From positions 120,996-184,995 of the forward strand of contig SVPE01000003.1 of assembly GCA_015066015.1 (NCBI GenBank): a stretch of 64,000 bases of DNA, in the 5' to 3' direction. Below, in pieces: positions 50,616 to 58,669 of this stretch; the stretch's first letter is position 1, and each line of letters starts with the position of its first letter. This stretch comes from Oscillospiraceae bacterium. Its GTDB lineage: Bacteria > Bacillota > Clostridia > Oscillospirales > Acutalibacteraceae. The translations under genes were made by a program, and so were the position numbers. Below the pieces are notes generated by a model. The model ran no database searches and was not told the DNA's origin. It was given only the letters and a program-made list of their open reading frames with translations.

Positions 50616-51779
50616 ATGACGGAGAAACTTTATTACTGCGACGCCTATCTTACCGAGTTTGACTGTAAAGTTATAAACCTTTACACAGATGAAAAGTATA
50701 TTTATGTAGAAACTGATCGCACTGCTTTCTTCCCCGAAGGCGGCGGACAGACCTCAGACCGCGGTTGGCTCGGTGAAGCCTATGTTGAAAACGTACAAAT
50801 TGACGGTGAAAAGATTATTCACTTTGTTGAAAACAATGAGGAAAACGTTAAAATATTGAAGAATTCCACAATTTTGCACGGAAAAATAGATATGAACAAG
50901 CGTTTTTCCGATATGCAGCAGCATTCAGGCGAGCATATCGTCTCAGGTATTGTGCATAACCTCTACGGCTACAATAACGTGGGTTTTCACCTTGGAAGTG
51001 AGGTCGTCACCCTTGATTTTGACGGCATTCTCACAAACGAGGATATCTGTAAAGTAGAAAACCTTGTCAATAAAGCCATATGGGACAACCTCGAAATCAA
51101 GGTGCTTTACCCCACCGACGAAGAGCTTTCCTCTATGAAGTACAGAAGCAAAATCGAAATCGAGGGTCAGGTAAGAATTGTGGAAATCCCCGGTGTCGAT
51201 GTCTGTGCCTGCTGTGCTCCCCATGTAAAAAGAACAGGAGAAATCGGTATAGTTGAAATTGTAAACTTCGAAAAATACAAGGGCGGCACAAGAGTTTCTA
51301 TTCTCTGCGGAGAAAGAGCTCTCCTCGACATCCGTCACAAGCTTACCGAAAACAGAAAAATTTCCGTACTTACAAAAACAAAGCCCTCCGAAACAGCATC
51401 GGCAGTTGAAAGACTTTTGAAAGAAAAGGACAAGCTCAAATACGAGCTTGTAGGTGCTAACCGCACCATACTTTACGCCAAAGTCGAATGCACAAAAAAT
51501 GCAGAGCGTGTAATCATTTTTGACAACAGACTCGAAGGCAAGCTCCTCACCGAATTCACCGAAGCCGTAAAAGGCAATGCAAAAAGATTTGTTGCTTCCT
51601 TCTGCGGCGAGGACGGAGCATACCGCTACTGCATAGCAAGTAAATCCATGAATCTTCAGCCCCTTGCTAAAAAGCTCAACGAAGCCTTTTCAGGCAAAGG
51701 CGGCGGCAGAGGCGAAATGATTCAGGGAAGCCTCAGCGGCACCGAAGAAGAAATCAGACGTTTCTTAGAAAAGGAGTAA
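50616..51779 (+). CDS. AlaX-L type alanyl-tRNA editing hydrolase
   Basis: 387 aa. N-terminal beta-barrel 'TAFFPEGGGQTSDRG'. Editing core with zinc ligands 'QQHSGEHIVSG' (HxxxH) and 'CACCAPHVKRTGEIG' (Cys/His). A C-terminal DHHA1-like domain with 'GKGGGRGEMIQGS' as at the end of AlaRS. It hydrolyses Ser- or Gly-mischarged tRNA-Ala in trans. Coupled tightly to the DUF1015 gene and to the next gene (3-bp gap). The pairing of a serine-related gene with a Ser-tRNA(Ala) editor is notable. Confidence 0.92.
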   Translation: MTEKLYYCDAYLTEFDCKVINLYTDEKYIYVETDRTAFFPEGGGQTSDRGWLGEAYVENVQIDGEKIIHFVENNEENVKILKNSTILHGKIDMNKRFSDMQQHSGEHIVSGIVHNLYGYNNVGFHLGSEVVTLDFDGILTNEDICKVENLVNKAIWDNLEIKVLYPTDEELSSMKYRSKIEIEGQVRIVEIPGVDVCACCAPHVKRTGEIGIVEIVNFEKYKGGTRVSILCGERALLDIRHKLTENRKISVLTKTKPSETASAVERLLKEKDKLKYELVGANRTILYAKVECTKNAERVIIFDNRLEGKLLTEFTEAVKGNAKRFVASFCGEDGAYRYCIASKSMNLQPLAKKLNEAFSGKGGGRGEMIQGSLSGTEEEIRRFLEKE

Positions 51780-51782
51780 AAA

Positions 51783-52274
51783 ATGAAGCTTTACATCAAG
51801 CAGAAGGTATTCTCCTGGAAAGACAAATTCACCGTGAAAAACGAGTACGGCGAAGACCGCTACTACATTGAGGGCGAGTTATTCTCCTTCGGCAAGAAGC
51901 TCCATATTTACGATATGAGCGGCAACGAGGTCGCCTTCATTCACCAGAAGGTTTTCTCCTTCCTCCCGAGGTTTTTCGTCTACACCGGCGGTGTTCAGGT
52001 CGCTGAAATCGTCAAGGAATTCACCTTCTTTAAAAACAAGTACCGTATTGAAGGTCTCGGCTGGGAGGTAAACGGCGACTTCCTCGACCACGATTATCAG
52101 ATAACCCATTCAGGAAGACCCATTATCACCATAACAAAGGCCTGGTTCACCTGGGGCGACTCTTATGAAATCGATATTTCCGACGGAGTTGATCCTGTTT
52201 GCGGACTTGCCGTAGTTCTTGCCATTGACTGTGTTCTTGACATACAGAGAAATGCGGCGGCATCAAACAACTGA
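51783..52274 (+). CDS. LURP-one-related (tubby-like fold) protein
   Basis: 163 aa. 'LYIKQKVFSWKDKFTVKNEY', 'YYIEGELFSFGKKLHIYDMS', 'AFIHQKVFSFLPRFFVY' and 'GDFLDHDYQITHSGRPIITI' follow the LURP-one-related/scramblase-like strand pattern. Bacterial members are of unknown function, with a possible membrane-lipid interaction by fold. It begins 3 bp after the AlaX stop with AAAAGGAG inside that gene. Terminator after it. Confidence 0.88.
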   Translation: MKLYIKQKVFSWKDKFTVKNEYGEDRYYIEGELFSFGKKLHIYDMSGNEVAFIHQKVFSFLPRFFVYTGGVQVAEIVKEFTFFKNKYRIEGLGWEVNGDFLDHDYQITHSGRPIITITKAWFTWGDSYEIDISDGVDPVCGLAVVLAIDCVLDIQRNAAASNN

Positions 52275-52277
52275 TTT

Positions 52278-52309
52278 AAGCGGAGCTGATTCAGCTCCGC
52301 TTAATTTTT
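52278..52309 (+). terminator. Terminator of the DUF1015-AlaX-LURP operon
   Basis: Stem AAGCGGAGCTGA/TCAGCTCCGCTT followed by AATTTTTC. Confidence 0.88.
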
Positions 52310-52336
52310 CCCACCAAAGCGGTGAAGGGTACATAC

Positions 52337-52451
52337 GGGGAGGCGCTCCGGCTTTCCGCAGGTAAGCCGGAGACACGCAGAAAAACCGGTTCCCTATCCC
52401 CGGAACCGGTTTTTCTGCGCGTAAACGAGCCGAAGCTCGTTTCGCCTCCCC
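52337..52451 (-). repeat. Cloverleaf palindrome, copy 6 (reverse orientation)
   Basis: Outer GGGGAGGCG/CGCCTCCCC. As read on plus: CTCCGGCTT/AAGCCGGAG, CGCAGAAAAACCGGTTCC/GGAACCGGTTTTTCTGCG, AAACGAGC/GCTCGTTT. The short GC arm is last, so the element is reversed relative to copies 1-5. Its AACGAGC arm equals arm 1 of copy 4. Between convergent genes. Confidence 0.9.
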
Positions 52452-52500
52452 TTAACCTTCCTCCTCCCCTTAGTCCCCGAAAAATTAACCTTCTCCCCTC

Positions 52501-52538
52501 AAAAAAATAAAAGCAGCCCTACCCGAAGGTGAGACTGC
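52501..52538 (-). terminator. Terminator of the coaX operon
   Basis: Minus strand stem GCAGTCTCACC/GGGTAGGGCTGC followed by TTTTATTTTTTT. Confidence 0.75.
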
Positions 52539-52555
52539 AACTTTATATTTGATTT

Positions 52556-53323
52556 TCAACAGTTGTTCTTTGCGTAAATTATCATTAGCCCCTTTAAAAG
52601 AAGTCTGTCATCCTCAATAATTTCATGACGGCAAAGGGGTGTCACAATCTTGGCAAGCCCGCCTGTACTGATAACAGTACACTTTTGTCCGAGCTCAAGC
52701 TCAATACTTGTGATGAGTCCGTCTATCGCAGAGGCGTTACCGTAAATCAGACCGCTTTTTATACAGTCTGCCGTGTTTCTGCCTATTGCTTTTTTGGGAG
52801 CCTCAAGTCCTATATGCGGAAGCTGAGAGGTCTTTGTAGCAAGCGCCTCCATAGACACCATAAGACCGGGCATAATCATACCGCCGATAAAATTTTTGTC
52901 AGCATCCACAACTGAAACCGTAGTGGCTGTGCCCATATCCACAATAACCAGCGGACAGGGATAAAGATTTGTTGCGGCAACTGCATCAGCAACTCTGTCA
53001 CTGCCAAGCTGCAAGGGGTTATCGAGCTTGATTTTAAGCCCCGTTTTTACTCCCGGACCTACAACAAAAACGGATTTACCCGTAAGCTTTTCCATTGCCT
53101 CCCTGACCCTTGCAGTCACAGAAGGCACAACAGAAGAAATGATACTGCCCTCAAAAGAGTGATTGTCAAGTCCGTGAATTTCAAGCACGGTTTTTATCAG
53201 CACAAGGTACTCAAGTGATGTTGAGTTTTTATTTGTGGAAAGTCTTTCGACAAAACGGATTTCATTTTCGTCAAAGCAACCGATTACAACATTAGTGTTA
53301 CCGATATCTACTGCAAGTACCAT
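52556..53323 (-). CDS. coaX: Type III pantothenate kinase
   Basis: 255 aa. First step of CoA synthesis (pantothenate to 4'-phosphopantothenate), ATP- and K+-dependent, cytoplasmic. The ASKHA-fold motif 'VLAVDIGNTNVVIGCFDEN' opens the protein. 'NPLQLGSDRVADAVAATNLY' and 'LVIVDMGTATTVSVVDADKN' carry the catalytic Asp, and 'FIGGMIMPGLMVSMEALATK' is typical. Its start overlaps the stop of the ECF S-component gene. Confidence 0.96.
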   Translation of the reverse strand: MVLAVDIGNTNVVIGCFDENEIRFVERLSTNKNSTSLEYLVLIKTVLEIHGLDNHSFEGSIISSVVPSVTARVREAMEKLTGKSVFVVGPGVKTGLKIKLDNPLQLGSDRVADAVAATNLYPCPLVIVDMGTATTVSVVDADKNFIGGMIMPGLMVSMEALATKTSQLPHIGLEAPKKAIGRNTADCIKSGLIYGNASAIDGLITSIELELGQKCTVISTGGLAKIVTPLCRHEIIEDDRLLLKGLMIIYAKNNC

Positions 53324-53937
53324 CAGCTGTCACTCCTTTTTATAAGCTTCGCCTTTTCAAGAGCCTTTGCTATAATGCCTGTGAAAACTGTTGAAGCGAT
53401 CATTTCAAACACTGCATTGATGCCTACAAAGGTGCAGATGAAAACTATCACATTCTTTCCGCCCATAAGCTCTGCAAGGTATTCGGTGTTGTAAAAAAGC
53501 GCAACCAGAAAAGTCATAAAAAGTGCCGTATTGAGAAACGCCGCCGAAAAACCTGCAACAAAGGGAGCAACCTTACCTGCGGCGGTTTTCTTTATAAATT
53601 TATAGATATATGCTGTCAGAAGTCCCATAAGGAATCTGGGTACAAATCTCTGTATAAAGGCGAGTACGGGGTTAATTCCGAAAAGTATTACACCCATCGG
53701 ACTCGAGCCGCCGATACCTATACACTGCAGAAAGCTGGTAAAGCCGAAAACTGCACCCAGGAAAGCACCGCCTTTGGGGCCGAGCGCGATTGCACCGATG
53801 GCAACGGGAATCATATTGAGTGTGATTGCAAGCGGTCCGATATTAAGGTAGCCGAAGGGTGTGAATGACATCACCAGAAGAACCGCTGCCAGAAGTCCCA
53901 TAAGCGTAAGCTCTTTGGGCTTGAAGCTCTTATTCAT
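53323..53937 (-). CDS. ECF transporter S component, probably for pantothenate
   Basis: 204 aa, about six transmembrane helices. 'LTLMGLLAAVLLVMSFTPFG' then 'ITLNMIPVAIGAIALGPKGG' is the S-component N-terminal pattern, with the AxxxA-type motif in helix 1 for contact with the energising module (encoded elsewhere). Substrate is inferred as pantothenate from overlap with coaX and divergence from coaBC. PanT-like proteins share the 'FTPFGYLNIGPLAITL' start. Confidence 0.88.
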   Translation of the reverse strand: MNKSFKPKELTLMGLLAAVLLVMSFTPFGYLNIGPLAITLNMIPVAIGAIALGPKGGAFLGAVFGFTSFLQCIGIGGSSPMGVILFGINPVLAFIQRFVPRFLMGLLTAYIYKFIKKTAAGKVAPFVAGFSAAFLNTALFMTFLVALFYNTEYLAELMGGKNVIVFICTFVGINAVFEMIASTVFTGIIAKALEKAKLIKRSDS

Positions 53938-54082
53938 TTTTATTATCCTCCTTGTTATCGTTCACATACAAGTGATACAATACAATATTTATTTAATTAT
54001 AGCACAAAGAAAATAAAAAAGTATATATTTTTTTAAAAAAATATGATATACTTATCACAAATAAATCAAAGGAGCCTTATTT

Positions 54083-55276
54083 ATGCTTAAAGGTAAAACC
54101 GTTCTTCTCGGTGTATCGGGAAGTATCGCCGCATATAAAATTGCAAATCTTGCACGTATGCTCAAAAAGCTTCACTGCAATGTTCATGTGCTTATGACAC
54201 AAAACGCTACTCAATTCATAAACCCTGTCACCTTTGAAACGCTGACAGCCAACAAGTGCCTCATTGACACCTTTGACCGCAACTTTCAGTACAGCGTGGA
54301 GCACGTCGCCCTGGCAAAACAGGCTGATGTTGTAATGCTCGCGCCTGCCTCGGCAAACGTAATAGGCAAAATTGCAAACGGTATAGCTGACGATATGCTT
54401 ACCACAACGGTTATGGCCTGTCCCTGCAAAAAGATAGTTGCACCTGCAATGAATCATAACATGTACCACAATCCGATAGTTCAGGACAACATAAAAAAGC
54501 TTGCCTCTTACGGCTATGAAATCATCACACCCGACAGCGGCATGCTCGCAAACGGTGACCTCGGCGACGGAAGAATGCCTGAAGAAGAGGTCCTCCTGGA
54601 ATACATCATCAGAGAAATTGCTTTTCCAAAGGATTTAGAGGGTAAAAAGGTGCTCGTCACTGCCGGTGCTACCCGTGAAGCTATCGATCCTGTCCGTTTC
54701 ATCACCAATCACTCCTCAGGTAAAATGGGCTTTGCAATTGCCAAGGCGGCAATGCTTCGCGGCGCAGAGGTTACTCTTGTTGCGGCTCACACCGAGGTTA
54801 AAGCTCCGATGTTTGTAAAAACAGTACCCGTCACCTCAGCCGAAGATATGTTCCTTGCAGTAGCCGAAGCAGCTCCCTTACAGGACATAATCATCAAGGC
54901 GGCGGCAGTTTCCGACTATACTCCCCTTTCAGCTGCTGACAGCAAGCTTAAAAAGAGCGACAGTGACATGTCAATTCAGCTCAAACGCACCAAGGACATT
55001 CTTGCTTACCTTGGTGAAACAAAAAAAGAGGGGCAATTCATCTGCGGCTTTTCCATGGAGACAGACAATGTTATTGAAAACTCAAAAGCAAAGCTCACAA
55101 AGAAAAACTGCGATATGATCTGTGCAAACAGTCTTCGCACAGAGGGTGCAGGCTTTGGTGTTGACACAAACGTTATCACACTCATCACCTACGACAGTGA
55201 AGAAGAGCTTCCTATGATGAGCAAGGATGAGGCAGCACACAGAATACTCGACAAAATCCTCGACAAACAATTATAA
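54083..55276 (+). CDS. coaBC: Bifunctional phosphopantothenoylcysteine decarboxylase/synthase
   Basis: 397 aa. The N-terminal CoaC flavoprotein has 'LLGVSGSIAAYKIANLARML', the catalytic His in 'YSVEHVALAKQADVVMLAPA' and 'VAPAMNHNMYHNPIVQDN' (PxMNxxM motif). The C-terminal CoaB has 'VLVTAGATREAIDPVRFITN' 'HSSGKMGFAIAKAA', 'IIKAAAVSDYTP', 'KLKKSD' and 'LKRTKDILAYLG'. It converts phosphopantothenate and cysteine to phosphopantetheine. Divergent from the ECF/coaX operon. AAAGGAGCC upstream, terminator after. Confidence 0.96.
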   Translation: MLKGKTVLLGVSGSIAAYKIANLARMLKKLHCNVHVLMTQNATQFINPVTFETLTANKCLIDTFDRNFQYSVEHVALAKQADVVMLAPASANVIGKIANGIADDMLTTTVMACPCKKIVAPAMNHNMYHNPIVQDNIKKLASYGYEIITPDSGMLANGDLGDGRMPEEEVLLEYIIREIAFPKDLEGKKVLVTAGATREAIDPVRFITNHSSGKMGFAIAKAAMLRGAEVTLVAAHTEVKAPMFVKTVPVTSAEDMFLAVAEAAPLQDIIIKAAAVSDYTPLSAADSKLKKSDSDMSIQLKRTKDILAYLGETKKEGQFICGFSMETDNVIENSKAKLTKKNCDMICANSLRTEGAGFGVDTNVITLITYDSEEELPMMSKDEAAHRILDKILDKQL

Positions 55277-55289
55277 ATTCACAGCTTAT

Positions 55290-55314
55290 GCCGCAGATTA
55301 ATCTGCGGCTTTTT
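55290..55314 (+). terminator. Terminator of coaBC
   Basis: Stem GCCGCAGAT/ATCTGCGGC followed by TTTTT. Confidence 0.88.
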
Positions 55315-55340
55315 AAGGAAAGAAATAACGGGCAGACGGC

Positions 55341-55456
55341 GGGGAGGCACTCAGGCTTTCCTGCGGAAAGCCTGAGACGCAGATAAAAAACGCTTTCTCT
55401 TTATCCGAAAGCGTTTTTTTATCTGCGCTGAACGGGCGAAGCCCGTTCGCCTCCCC
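55341..55456 (-). repeat. Cloverleaf palindrome, copy 7 (reverse orientation)
   Basis: Outer GGGGAGGC/GCCTCCCC. As read on plus: CTCAGGCTTTC/GGAAAGCCTGAG, GCAGATAAAAAACGCTTTC/GAAAGCGTTTTTTTATCTGC, GAACGGGC/GCCCGTTC. Reversed relative to copies 1-5; its GAACGGGC arm equals arm 1 of copy 8. Confidence 0.9.
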
Positions 55457-55633
55457 GCATACCAACCATAGCCCGACACCTGCAGTCAGCATTTTTTTCA
55501 AATTAAAATTGATATTGATTTTTCTCATAAAATATAGTAGAGTATATCTGCGACAACAAATCTGCATGTTTATTTTACTTTGATTGATGTCAACCTCTCA
55601 ATCAAGGAATCAAACTCAGAAAGGATGAAAACT

Positions 55634-56653
55634 ATGACAAACTTTATCTGCACATTAATTGCCTTCCTTACAGCTTTTGTGTCAGTCCTTGGCGGAGGTC
55701 CTCTGGCTGAGGAAATGAAAAACAAAGGCGACATCTCAGGCTTTGCCGAAACAGTCAACGTTCAAAAGGCCTTACCCGACCTTTACGCGGACGAAAACGG
55801 TGACTTTACTGTTCTGCAATTTTCCGATACCCATATGACCACAGGAATCAGCTTTTCAGACATCAGTGTCCTTAATAAAATGGAAAAGCTGACAGAAAAG
55901 TATTCCCCCGACCTTGTTGTGATATCGGGCGATATGATTGATGACGGCAATGACGGTAACTTTAACAAGGCAAATGTGCTTCGTAGTGTAGCTGAAATAT
56001 TTGAGGAAGCTGACCAATACTGGTCCTACGTTCCCGGAAATAACGACGGTATCAACTACGGTACATCTGAAGATGTTGTTGCTTACCTTTCACAATATGA
56101 GCACTGCCTCGTTGCCGATGAACCCGAAATTTCAGGCGGCTGTCAGTACAGCATTGACATTTACAACGGTGACACTATGACACATTCACTTTTATTCATT
56201 GACACAATGGACTATGATAATGACGACCCTGACCACACCTACGGTTATGTTCATGAGGATCAGGTTGCCTGGTGCGAAGATGAAATATCAATCAAAAAGA
56301 AAACAAATGAAAATGTTTATATAAGCGTGTTCCTTCATGAAAACACACCCAACTTTGCAAGAGCAGCAAAAGACGGTGCACCTTACAAACCCGGATATCC
56401 TACGCTTATGATCCGTCCTGAAAAATACAACATACCCAAGAATCAACCTCTTGACGATGTTTTCACTGAAAGCGGATGTGTGGGGCTTCTTTCAATGGGA
56501 CATAATCACCCGGCAACTGTTCAGTGCAGCTTTTACGAAGATACATACTATCACGTAACACCTAAAGCATCGCTCGCAAGTACCCTTATCACAATTCACA
56601 CAAAAAGCAACAACATCCGCGATATGTATGATTTTGAAAGCATATATCTTTAA
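55634..56653 (+). CDS. Exported calcineurin-like metallophosphoesterase
   Basis: 339 aa from the ATG at 55634 (AAAGG 9 nt upstream; the ATG 9 nt earlier abuts it). N-terminal hydrophobic segment 'NFICTLIAFLTAFVSVLGGG' (signal or anchor). Metallophosphatase motifs: 'VLQFSDTHMT' (D-x-H), 'VVISGDMIDDG' (GDxxD), 'YVPGNNDG' (GN-x-D in place of GNHD/E), 'SVFLHENTPN' and the final 'SMGHNHPAT' (GHxH variant). The variant Asn-Asn-Asp motif is slightly unusual. Substrate unknown; phosphodiesterase or nucleotidase by family. Confidence 0.85.
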   Translation: MTNFICTLIAFLTAFVSVLGGGPLAEEMKNKGDISGFAETVNVQKALPDLYADENGDFTVLQFSDTHMTTGISFSDISVLNKMEKLTEKYSPDLVVISGDMIDDGNDGNFNKANVLRSVAEIFEEADQYWSYVPGNNDGINYGTSEDVVAYLSQYEHCLVADEPEISGGCQYSIDIYNGDTMTHSLLFIDTMDYDNDDPDHTYGYVHEDQVAWCEDEISIKKKTNENVYISVFLHENTPNFARAAKDGAPYKPGYPTLMIRPEKYNIPKNQPLDDVFTESGCVGLLSMGHNHPATVQCSFYEDTYYHVTPKASLASTLITIHTKSNNIRDMYDFESIYL

Positions 56654-56659
56654 CAGTAA

Positions 56660-56716
56660 GAGAGCTTCGCATTTCTGCGAAGCTCTCAGCTTGTCGAAAA
56701 GTATTTTCGACAAGCT
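56660..56716 (+). repeat. Two abutting perfect hairpins after the phosphoesterase
   Basis: GAGAGCTTCGC/GCGAAGCTCTC (56660-56687) then AGCTTGTCGAAAA/TTTTCGACAAGCT (56688-56716). The first is echoed at about 57152-57171 beyond the tandem repeat. No T-run follows. Confidence 0.75.
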
Positions 56717-56718
56717 GT

Positions 56719-57145
56719 CGGACTGTTGAGAAAGGTGCAAGATGCCTTTTTCTTCGCCCCGAAGGCGTACAGTGGTACTCCGAGAGGGCGAAAAATGGCA
56801 AAACAATGCAAAAATGGTCGGGATTCGATGTCCTGACCATTTTTCTTTGTAGTTTTGTTTTTAATTTTTTATCGACGTTCTTTAAGTGTTTCTGTGCATT
56901 GTTGTTATTGTGACTTTATCGACAGTCTGACGGACTGTTGAGAAAGGTGCGAGATGCCTTTTTCTTCGCCCCGAAGGCGTACAGTGGTACTCCGAGAGGG
57001 CGAAAAAATGGCAAAACAATGCAAAAATGGTCGGGATTCGATGTCCTGACCATTTTTCTTTGTAGTTTTTGTTTTTAATTTTTATATCGACGTTCTTTAA
57101 GTGTTTCTGTGCATTGTTGTTCTTGTGACTTTATCGGCAGTCTGA
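56719..57145 (+). repeat. Tandem direct repeat, two copies of about 212 bp
   Basis: Unit 1 starts at 56719 (CGGACTGTTGAGAAAGGTGC) and unit 2 at 56931 with nearly the same sequence throughout. Each unit holds a hairpin TTCGCCC/GGGCGAA and a terminator-like stem AAATGGTC.GGA/TCC.GACCATTTTT. There are no long coding frames. A degraded third copy of the right part lies at 58563-58668. Confidence 0.85.
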
Positions 57146-57187
57146 GTGCTTCGCATTTCTGCGAAGCTCTTCATATTTATTCTCATA

Positions 57188-58231
57188 TTACAGACCTATA
57201 GACATTGAAATATACTCAAAGAGATTCCTGAAAAGAGTAACCAGCATACCGAAACCCGATACCGATGCATCACTTGTCTGTGCCACAAGGTTACCGCTTC
57301 CGTGGGCTCTTTCACCGTCGTAGTCGCTTCTGAAGCCCGAAAGCCATGAAATCATACCGTCGGGATAATTAAGCGTAACCTTTTTACCGTTTCCGTCAAC
57401 GGTTTTCATTGCCGGATAATTGCCGTTTCTTGAAGAGAACATATCATTATTTACGGCGTACCAGCTATGATGTCCGCTTGAGGTGGGAAGTCCGTTGGCA
57501 TAAGCAGTTCTCGAAAGCGTCGAAAAACGGCAGGAAGCAGGAACATTGCTTTCTGAAATAATATTCTTCCATGTAGGCATAACCCAGGTGAAATAATTTA
57601 CAAGAGGATCTGAAGCGCCGCTTGTGAGCCATATAGGCATATCAGCAAGCTTTGCCGTTGCATCGGTGCCCGGCACCCAGGCAGGACATATCGGGAAGGC
57701 TGCCGCAAAAAGCTCGGGATAAGCAACTGCCATTTTAAGTGTCATTTTACCGCCCATTGAATAACCGCCGATATAAATGCGCTCAAGGTCGATATTATAC
57801 CAATTTTCATATATAAAAGCGTCAATTGCAGCTCTCAGAGGATGAATAAGCTCATCTGTCCAGAAAAGACCTTCCTCTTCCAAAGAGCGTGCGGCAAAAA
57901 TGAACGCACCTTCACTGCCTTTAAAGCGGCTCTGGTAATCTTCACTTGCCCAGAGTGCAATATTACTTTTTTCTATCTGTCTGCCGTCATAAGCACCGTC
58001 GCCCATACCGTGAAGCCAGATTACAAGCGGATACTCTGTATCGTCGTGGCGTCCTACCGGCGAATAAACACGGTAGTCAATAGCGTATCCGTTTACCTCA
58101 GGACCTCTGCCGAAGTAAAATTCCTGCTGAAGCTCGCTGATATCTTCATCCGCCGCAAAAGAGCAAAGTGAAAAAACGGGAACAATCATTAATAATGCAA
58201 GTATAAAAGCTGTAAATTTTCTGAGTTTCAT
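57188..58231 (-). CDS. Secreted esterase of the PHB-depolymerase/LpqC type
   Basis: 347 aa. Signal peptide MKLRKFTAFILALLMIVPVF..SFA. Alpha/beta hydrolase with 'YPLVIWLHGMGDGAYDGRQI' (oxyanion region), nucleophile Ser in 'IYIGGYSMGGKMTLKMAV', catalytic Asp in 'WLTSGASDPLVNY' and His in 'LPTSSGHHSWY'. It resembles polyhydroxybutyrate depolymerase or feruloyl-esterase-like exported enzymes. The C-terminus ends in an amphipathic helix 'GMLVTLFRNLFEYISMSIGL', similar in character to the helix at the end of the giant repeat protein and to the tiny peptides. Confidence 0.87.
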   Translation of the reverse strand: MKLRKFTAFILALLMIVPVFSLCSFAADEDISELQQEFYFGRGPEVNGYAIDYRVYSPVGRHDDTEYPLVIWLHGMGDGAYDGRQIEKSNIALWASEDYQSRFKGSEGAFIFAARSLEEEGLFWTDELIHPLRAAIDAFIYENWYNIDLERIYIGGYSMGGKMTLKMAVAYPELFAAAFPICPAWVPGTDATAKLADMPIWLTSGASDPLVNYFTWVMPTWKNIISESNVPASCRFSTLSRTAYANGLPTSSGHHSWYAVNNDMFSSRNGNYPAMKTVDGNGKKVTLNYPDGMISWLSGFRSDYDGERAHGSGNLVAQTSDASVSGFGMLVTLFRNLFEYISMSIGL

Positions 58232-58339
58232 ACGAACTCCTCCTTTTGTAAAATTCTACCACATCGAAAAATAAAAGGCAAGAATTTTTTCATTATATAT
58301 AAATCTTAATTATCAAAAAAGTTGTACACCCGACTTTAC

Positions 58340-58455
58340 GGGGAGGCAGAACGGGCCGCAGCCCGTTCACACGCCTTAAATCCGCTTTCGTGAAAGGACA
58401 AAGCGGATTTAAGGCGTGCCCCCGGCTTTTCAAAGAAAAGTCGGGGTGCCTCCCC
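58340..58455 (+). repeat. Cloverleaf palindrome, copy 8
   Basis: Outer GGGGAGGCA/TGCCTCCCC. Arm 1 GAACGGGC/GCCCGTTC, arm 2 CACGCCTTAAATCCGCTTT/AAAGCGGATTTAAGGCGTG, arm 3 CCCCGGCTTTTC/GAAAAGTCGGGG. Between the esterase start and the end of uxaB. Confidence 0.9.
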
Positions 58456-58496
58456 GACCTTGTGCCCGGATGCAGCCTCTTCCCCACAAAGGTAAC

Positions 58497-58542
58497 CGCG
58501 CGGCGTAGCCGCGCGAAAAAGCCGCAGGATGAACCTGCGGCT
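58497..58542 (+). repeat. Two GC-rich hairpins
   Basis: CGCGCGGC/GCCGCGCG (58497-58515) and AGCCGCAGG/CCTGCGGCT (58520-58542). They might end the uxaB transcript, but T-runs are poor. Confidence 0.6.
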
Positions 58543-58562
58543 CCGGCTTATTGAGCAAAAAA

Positions 58563-58668
58563 CGGTAGTGCTTCGATGTCCCGACCAATTTTCTGTGTAG
58601 TTTTACTTTTAATTTTTTATCGCTGTTCTTTGAGTATTTCTGCGCATTGTTGTTCTTGTGCCTTTATC
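58563..58668 (+). repeat. Degraded copy of the 212-bp repeat (right part)
   Basis: CTTCGATGTCCCGACCAATT through the 'TTTTTATCG.TGTTCTTTGAGT' and 'GCATTGTTGTTCTTGTG' segments matches the right half of the units at 56719 and 56931 with scattered changes. Confidence 0.7.
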
Positions 58669-58669
58669 A

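Noticed and set aside
58497..58542. GC hairpins as a ninth cloverleaf copy
   Set aside because: Only two arms and no GGGGAGGC closing stem.
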